NCBI GenBank assembly: GCA_016201795.1
Contig: JACQCF010000023.1
Span: 1-54,167 of the forward strand
Length of the DNA: 54,167 nt
Source: Candidatus Omnitrophota bacterium
GTDB lineage: Bacteria > Omnitrophota > Gorgyraeia > Zapsychrales > Fredricksoniimonadaceae
Direction: 5' to 3'
Both the position numbers and the translations under genes were made by a program. Below, piece after piece: positions 49,801 through 54,167 of this stretch. The notes beneath the pieces are model-generated. The model was not told the origin of the DNA and searched no databases. It was given only the letters and a program-made list of their open reading frames with translations. The stretch's first letter is position 1. The number at the start of each line of letters is the position of its first letter.

Positions 49801-52800
49801 GACGCTTCCACGGGCCCCACCGGTTATAGTTGGACTATTCCCAACACCGACCTTTTGTATTCTACGGACAGGATACAGGTAAAACTTGCCAGTGATGCAA
49901 GCGGACAAGTCAAAACTGCCTCGACTACTGATTTTAATATAAAAGGAAGCTTGACCCTGACCCGTCCTTCTACCAATTCGGGAGACACTGCTTTAACCTG
50001 GTTATGCGGAACCCAAGAGAATATTACCTGGACGAGGCAGGGGAGCTCCATGGGCGCGGTCGATATCTTTTATTCCAAAGACAATGGCAATGACCTGTAT
50101 GTCAACGTTATAGATAATAGCGGGACAATTGCTTCTTCTGCCCAGACTTATGCCTGGACCATTCCCAGCGATGCTACGGTTTTCAAGACCGGAGATAACG
50201 GGGAAAATACTCAGGTTAAAATCAAGCTGGTTTTGCATAGCGACTCCTCGGGTGTTAATTCTAAGTCTGCCCAACCGCTGACCATTAAGTCTCAATTCAC
50301 CAACCTTGTCCCTAACGGCGGCACTATAACGGTGGGGTCACCTTTTAATATTACGTGGACCACCAAAGGTGATGTGGCAACGGTCAATGTCAACTACAGT
50401 ACTAACAGCGGCGCCGACGGCTACCCCAATGCTATCGCTACGAATGTGAGTAATGCCGGGGGCTGGAACTGGAATCCTGTCAACTGTCCTGTTAGCGGCA
50501 CCATACGAGTGAAAGTTGTAAGCACCGCTCATAGTGACATTAACACCCCATCCGCGGGGGATGTCAATGCCAAGGGTAGTTTGCAAATAACGGCCCCCAC
50601 TTCCGCCAACACGGGGACCAGCGCTTTGATTCCCGGCCATACGTTTAGGATTACCTGGGTGACTAACGGCGGGGTGGGTTCGAATGTTGGATTGGTGGAT
50701 TTATATTATGCGCAGGATGGCACCACGTTTGGCAGCTCTTTTGCTCAGGTGGATACGTCAGTGCAAAATTACTACGACTGGACCGTTCCCAGCCCAGCCA
50801 GTCTTCCGATTACTACTGCTAAACTCAAGGTGACGGAGCATGATGATAGCAGCGTAACCTCTACCTCGCCGGATCCCTTTGATATTAGAGGAAATCTCTG
50901 GGATGGCACGACCAATCATGCCCTCGTCGAGCCCAACGGCGGAGAAATATATTATGTCGGCGGTAGCAATATCAACATGCAATGGAAATTTCAAGGAGTT
51001 GTCGGTAACTGTGACCTTTATTACGATACCAGCGCAGGTAGCGGCGGTTATCCCAATCACATCGCCACGGTTGCCTATAATAACAATGTCAGCAACGGCA
51101 TTGCCTCTTACAGCTGGACGGTCCCCGGTTCTGCCGGCACCCAATATAGAGTCAAACTTGTTTCTGTCAATGACCCAACCTATGCTTATGCCAACTCCCA
51201 GGGGAATTTTGTTGTCAAAGGTAATGTGGTGCTGACAGCACCGGGTATGAATGCCGGCTCCCCTGAGGTCTGGTATGTGGATAGTACCAATCCCGTTTCC
51301 TGGAATATGACAGGCGGCATATCCCAGGTGGATTTACTTTTGGATACTCACGGCGGAAGCGATAGCTATACCGACTATGTCATTGCCTCCGGTATTGGTG
51401 GCAGCGCATCACCTTATCAATGGAGCATTGCCCAGGAGACAGACAGACAAACGATAACTTCCAACACTTGCCGGGTGCGCGTTAGGGACCATAATGACAC
51501 CACGGTCTATTCCAGTTCCACCAATAACTTTTCCATGAAGCCTCGGGTCACTATTGGCGCACTTCAAAATACACCGTGGGCAGTACAAGATCAGCCGACC
51601 ATTACGTGGACTAACAGTGGTACTATTTCCCAATTGAATTTGTATTATTCGTCAGCTGGCCAAAGCGGACCATGGGGAAGCGCACAAATAACCGGTATTA
51701 GCGCCGCGGCGGGAAGTGTTATTTGGACCATTCCGACCAGCGCAGTTTCGTGGGGGAATGCGGTTTTGAAATTGGTGAGAGTAGAGAGCGGAACGGAAGA
51801 TACCGCTGTTACCAGTCAATCTCCCAACTTTACAATTAAAGGGAAGATTAATGTTACCGCGCCTTTGACCAATCAGACTTATAATGTCCAGCAGACCGGG
51901 ACGATTACCTGGAATGTGGTGGGAGCCGTGGGCAATGTGGACATCAAATACAATACGAATTCTGCCGGCGGTTATCCGGACACGGACTGGGCTGCTTTTA
52001 CGGGGGCAACAGGCATAGTCCCTGATTATTGTACCAATGTCCCTGGAACACCCTACACCTTTACCATTCCCAGCACTACGGCACCATCGGTAAAAATTAG
52101 AATCTTTGAATCCAACCATGCTGAGGTATTTGGCCCTCCCATGGCTGGTTCACCGACGCATAATTTTAAAGGAAGTATTATTTTTGATAAACCCCCTGGC
52201 AATCCAAGTACTAAAAATCAAACCATCACCATAGGACCCAGTTCCTACACCATCAACTGGTCACTGGTGGGTGATTTTACCACGCTGCGCGCTTATTATA
52301 AGAAAGTCGGCGATGCTCAATGGTCGCAGATTGGCTCTGATTTAGGAGGGACCATTACTCAGACGAATTATACACCCATTGACTCTGATATCACCGCTGC
52401 CGATGGTTCCAATAAGGTTCTCTTTCGTGTTGAGGATGCCTTAGATCCTAGTAACGTGTACGCTGAGACCGGTACTAATGAAGGCAATACCGTTGTGGGT
52501 GCTTTGCAGATATTAGAACCCGTCACGCCAGTGGAGCTGACCGTGGGCAGCACGGTTGAGGTAAAATGGAAAAAATATGGAAACATAGGGAATCTCAAAT
52601 TCGAATTGTGGAATGGCTCCCAATGGTTGAATAATGCCGGGGGTTCCAATCTTCCCGATACTTATCCTTCTGGAACATCGGGGGAGAGCGGTATTGTGCT
52701 CGTACCCAACTGGACAGTGCCGGATAAAATTGGATCTGGTCTCCAAATTCGCGTCACGTCTATTACTTATCCATCACTCACCAGCACGACGGGCCAATTC

Positions 52801-54167
52801 ACTATTAAAGGCGGCTTCTCTTCCATTAATACTCCTGCCACTTGGTATGTGGGTCAAGATCATGTGATCAACTGGCAGGCCAATGGCAGTATGTCCAGTG
52901 TGAAAATCGAACTTTACAATGGTACCACTTGGGCGACCATTGCGAATGCTTATGATAACGGGGGGGCCGGACTTATCAACGGGGCCAACTCTTACACGTG
53001 GAGCGGTTCGGATACTCTTCAGCAGCAGAGAAGTTCAACGTGTAAAATCAGGGTTACCTCCAATCAGAACCCCGATGTTTACATCGAAACAGGTAATTTC
53101 ACCTTAATTCCCCAAGTGACTGTCACAACACCCTCGCAGGCGTGGATTGCCGAAAGTAACAGCAACACCATTTCGTGGAATACCATCGCCGCTCCCACTA
53201 CCAATGTGGATATTATTCTCTCCGATGCCAACAATGGGACCGGTTACCCGGTGACTTTAGCCAGCAATATAGCCAAAGGTTCTTCTCCTTATGCCTCAAC
53301 CGTAACCCTTCCGGCGACATTAACGGCGGGGGCTACAATCCGCGTTCGGGATCACGATTTTCCTAACCTCATTTACGGAGACTCCAGTACCTTTAACGTG
53401 ATTGGTCAGATCATCATGTCTCCGACGGACAATACCCCCAACGCTTCTTCCAACTGGCCTGCGGGTTCCAGTCAGGCCATCACCTGGTCCAGCAAGGGGA
53501 ATTTAGGTCAGGTCAATATCAAGTTTAAACATGATGGCGGCTCCTATTCAGCGCCGTTGGCTGGTTCTCCTGTGGCGGTTTCTGACCATTCTTATACTTG
53601 GAGCTTGCCTACGGATGTCATTTCTCAACATGTGCAGGTTAAAATAGAATCGGTCAATAATCCCACACAGGAGTATGTGGAATCGCCGGAATTTTCAATA
53701 AGAGGAAGCTTTACTATCGACAGTCCGGGAACTGTAAATTCAGGAGATCCTTATACCATAACCTGGAGCCAGCCCGCTAATCAGGCGAATCTCATCCCCA
53801 ATGTTATTTTGCAGTTTTATGATGGTGCCGCTTGGAATTATATTATTTCCAGCGCGCCCCATACGGTTTCTAACACGGGAAGCTACAGCTGGTCAGTGCC
53901 TACCAATGTTCGTGCGACTACTTGCAAATTACAGGTTTCCGACCCTAATAATTCATCGGCAGTGGATCAGACCGACAATTTCGAAATCAGGCCTTCCATC
54001 AATGTTACTGCCCCCACCTCTGCCGCCCAATGGACCATCGGCACTCAAACGGGTAACAATATCGTCTGGTCCACCGTGGGACCTGTGCCCACAGTCAAGA
54101 TTGAATACTCCAAGGACAATGGCACCACCTTTAGCTATGTCATCGAAAGCTCCATTGACGGGGCCAG
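46813..54167 (+). CDS. giant tandem-repeat surface protein, 3' end beyond window
   Basis: An unbroken frame from 46804 (just after a TAG) to the window end, at least 2,450 codons. No ATG exists near its start. AGGAG (46802-46806) is 6 nt from an ATC at 46813, giving MLKRQNRF...FWSAQAQA|T, a good signal peptide; CTG 46807 and GTG 46876 are alternatives. Residues to about 420 contain about four related beta-domains (each ending in W/Y-x-V-x-x-F type strands). From 48076 there are 20 repeats of 98-114 residues: TAPxGGExW, then ITW, VxIxYS, YSWTxP, V+V and FxIKG. The repeats resemble the Ser-Thr-rich anchored-protein beta-sandwich family. Probably secreted adhesin, sheath or lectin; 3' portion unseen. 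The gene is directly downstream of the secretin locus. Confidence 0.9.
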   Translation, partial: MLKRQNRFAFCHFLLKGIWGVVFAALFFWSAQAQATVQINQVLRGSYTFTGGSSGVGGEASTVVAIGATVNTAKSIILLSTSASYNAPGESLFSAYFDDSSHIIIQRGLASENNTGTPTVNWQVVEFANGVTVTAGSTSLGTTITSKVVTLPSSLTDGKAMVILNGGTLTGMFENYYYSLGNQSGRTLAAGNDEVWTPTADITTYGDANNAAQITIQRNDKDSDSSSKSVNVGLTVYYQVISFDADVSIQHGTSSITNTASSVTATVTSVDTTKSMLFFTYRAPANASGAGLGVESDYALSGAITNSTTLTFTRATTGSTGSSAPLNIAWFLLTFTDATSILSGSLSSGTNASISTGTLTLDTVHNFSLISASGASGDSATGFGDILWRQTFSSTVLTANRDGGGTTATTIPYFIAQPPLVKVVTPAGSETWKVHDTQNITWTAAASVANVKIEYSGNNGGAWNTIIASTASSAGSNNYSWTVGYNSDGSSIFPSSEVATQCLVRITDTASSSNTMTSPAFTIKSQLSITAPVGGELWLVTDTTRAITWNSYGNFNSTVKLQYSIDAAHTTWTNISGATTITTATNGSNSYTWSSIPIAATGATDKIQVVSNAATPTVSSASPSNFEIRGSITVTAPAANAVWSTGYANTITWTLGSTTTNVDLSYSVDNGVTYTSIATNQNAQNIDSTHGSYSWTPALSLTPSTTSYIKVVDHSSSNVSAISGKFTIQASITVNSPVGGEVWKVDDTNAITWTLGGGTSITYVTIKYCTDFNTSQTWQTVTGAGQVDATLGTFNWTVPDAIGAATGVRIYKYLDATIYGTSPAAFSIKGNISIINPAAGIYMPANSNYVITWTPHGGLHTAYGDNFKLEYSKNGGTSFSTIYTGLNGSSGSTTWNSADIPIDNLQASNTQIKIGLSGDDSAPNGVYGQSSSFYIIGNLSLTYPTGGQTFNIGNACVITWTAYPSGNNQLGAVRIAYSINSGTDGYPDTQVIATGIDASTGPTGYSWTIPNTDLLYSTDRIQVKLASDASGQVKTASTTDFNIKGSLTLTRPSTNSGDTALTWLCGTQENITWTRQGSSMGAVDIFYSKDNGNDLYVNVIDNSGTIASSAQTYAWTIPSDATVFKTGDNGENTQVKIKLVLHSDSSGVNSKSAQPLTIKSQFTNLVPNGGTITVGSPFNITWTTKGDVATVNVNYSTNSGADGYPNAIATNVSNAGGWNWNPVNCPVSGTIRVKVVSTAHSDINTPSAGDVNAKGSLQITAPTSANTGTSALIPGHTFRITWVTNGGVGSNVGLVDLYYAQDGTTFGSSFAQVDTSVQNYYDWTVPSPASLPITTAKLKVTEHDDSSVTSTSPDPFDIRGNLWDGTTNHALVEPNGGEIYYVGGSNINMQWKFQGVVGNCDLYYDTSAGSGGYPNHIATVAYNNNVSNGIASYSWTVPGSAGTQYRVKLVSVNDPTYAYANSQGNFVVKGNVVLTAPGMNAGSPEVWYVDSTNPVSWNMTGGISQVDLLLDTHGGSDSYTDYVIASGIGGSASPYQWSIAQETDRQTITSNTCRVRVRDHNDTTVYSSSTNNFSMKPRVTIGALQNTPWAVQDQPTITWTNSGTISQLNLYYSSAGQSGPWGSAQITGISAAAGSVIWTIPTSAVSWGNAVLKLVRVESGTEDTAVTSQSPNFTIKGKINVTAPLTNQTYNVQQTGTITWNVVGAVGNVDIKYNTNSAGGYPDTDWAAFTGATGIVPDYCTNVPGTPYTFTIPSTTAPSVKIRIFESNHAEVFGPPMAGSPTHNFKGSIIFDKPPGNPSTKNQTITIGPSSYTINWSLVGDFTTLRAYYKKVGDAQWSQIGSDLGGTITQTNYTPIDSDITAADGSNKVLFRVEDALDPSNVYAETGTNEGNTVVGALQILEPVTPVELTVGSTVEVKWKKYGNIGNLKFELWNGSQWLNNAGGSNLPDTYPSGTSGESGIVLVPNWTVPDKIGSGLQIRVTSITYPSLTSTTGQFTIKGGFSSINTPATWYVGQDHVINWQANGSMSSVKIELYNGTTWATIANAYDNGGAGLINGANSYTWSGSDTLQQQRSSTCKIRVTSNQNPDVYIETGNFTLIPQVTVTTPSQAWIAESNSNTISWNTIAAPTTNVDIILSDANNGTGYPVTLASNIAKGSSPYASTVTLPATLTAGATIRVRDHDFPNLIYGDSSTFNVIGQIIMSPTDNTPNASSNWPAGSSQAITWSSKGNLGQVNIKFKHDGGSYSAPLAGSPVAVSDHSYTWSLPTDVISQHVQVKIESVNNPTQEYVESPEFSIRGSFTIDSPGTVNSGDPYTITWSQPANQANLIPNVILQFYDGAAWNYIISSAPHTVSNTGSYSWSVPTNVRATTCKLQVSDPNNSSAVDQTDNFEIRPSINVTAPTSAAQWTIGTQTGNNIVWSTVGPVPTVKIEYSKDNGTTFSYVIESSIDGA
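46927..48075 (+). repeat. about four related N-terminal beta-domains of giant protein
   Basis: Each unit of about 90-120 residues opens with a strand set such as 'VTATVTSVDTTKSMLFFTYR' or 'VVAIGATVNTAKSIILLS', passes a Thr-rich 'TTLTFTR' / 'AQITIQR' strand and ends with 'NWQVVEF', 'YYQVISF' or 'AWFLLTF'. Recognised by eye from the recurring strands; the fourth unit is the least clear. Confidence 0.55.
48076..54167 (+). repeat. 20 tandem approx. 100-residue beta-sandwich repeats
   Basis: Repeat starts are at about 48076, 48388, 48706, 49003, 49303, 49624, 49948, 50290, 50578, 50890, 51223, 51541, 51844, 52165, 52501, 52807, 53110, 53404, 53704 and 53998 (last cut off). Each has TxP..GxxW, ITW, a YS-type strand, YxWTxP and a final F.IKG. 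Units differ strongly from each other, so this is an old array, not a recent DNA duplication. Confidence 0.9.

Noticed and set aside
48076-54167. Possible CRISPR or DNA-level satellite array
   Set aside because: The regularity is at protein level (about 100 residues); nucleotide units are too divergent and too long for CRISPR, and no cas gene is present.

Overview
The window comes from a Gram-negative (diderm) bacterium. It encodes an Mla lipid-transport operon, a secretin, lipoproteins and periplasmic SurA/PpiD-like chaperones. Tight ATGA-coupled gene strings, ExeA-like ATPases, pseudopilin clusters, a GT-C/TPR membrane protein and a giant repeat protein are a style I associate with Candidatus Omnitrophota (OP3, PVC superphylum). 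That placement is inference from gene style; there is no rRNA or other decisive marker here. No tRNA, rRNA, CRISPR array, transposase or prophage gene was seen.

Layout. 163-1931: Spy/CpxP-like protein and MFS exporter. 2061-4133: three prepilin-like genes. 4150-7751: NlpC/P60 hydrolase, dipeptide epimerase and DUF819 membrane protein, probably murein-peptide recycling. 7801-8420: MntA/HepT toxin-antitoxin pair. 8603-12200: trxA, panD, def, lipA, a flippase-like membrane protein and a NYN nuclease. 12197-14636: Mla operon with a lipoprotein set between mlaE and mlaF. 14646-16106: YggT, YbaB, a PC4/YdbC-like protein and GreA. 16090-17783 (minus): two membrane or envelope proteins. 17877-20266: sugar dehydrogenase, hexapeptide acetyltransferase and GT2. 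20276-23949: TrmH methyltransferase, HD protein and a hybrid kinase/HPt phosphorelay. 23949-35757: mixed housekeeping genes (GT-C/TPR protein, aminotransferase, dCMP deaminase, response regulator, RNA modification, ABC-F, RmuC, PgeF, CutA, TlpA). 35768-37243 (minus): PpiD-like foldase. 37324-38748: phosphoesterase and tetrapyrrole-methylase-type methyltransferase.

The most striking part is 38749-54167. An AT-rich leader ends in a near-perfect intrinsic terminator only 11 nt before an ExeA-like ATPase gene. Then follow a GspB-like anchor, a secretin, a coiled-coil/TPR protein, two small exported proteins, a SurA_N-cyclophilin fusion, another small exported protein, and an unbroken frame of more than 2,450 codons running off the window end. 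That frame encodes a signal peptide, about four related beta-domains and 20 tandem repeats of about 100 residues with the GGExW...ITW...YSWT signature. No pseudopilin, assembly ATPase or inner-membrane platform gene lies next to the secretin. A dedicated export or display system for the giant surface protein is the main candidate for a new system.

A second theme is small palindromic REP-like elements, several entering coding sequence: palindromes carrying the stop codons of two neighbouring genes, in-frame insertions in a methyltransferase and in a TPR domain, and a repeat pair that supplies the Shine-Dalgarno and start context of two unrelated genes. A third theme is an extended -10 motif (TGATATAMT) placed 6-8 nt before start codons, suggesting leaderless mRNAs.
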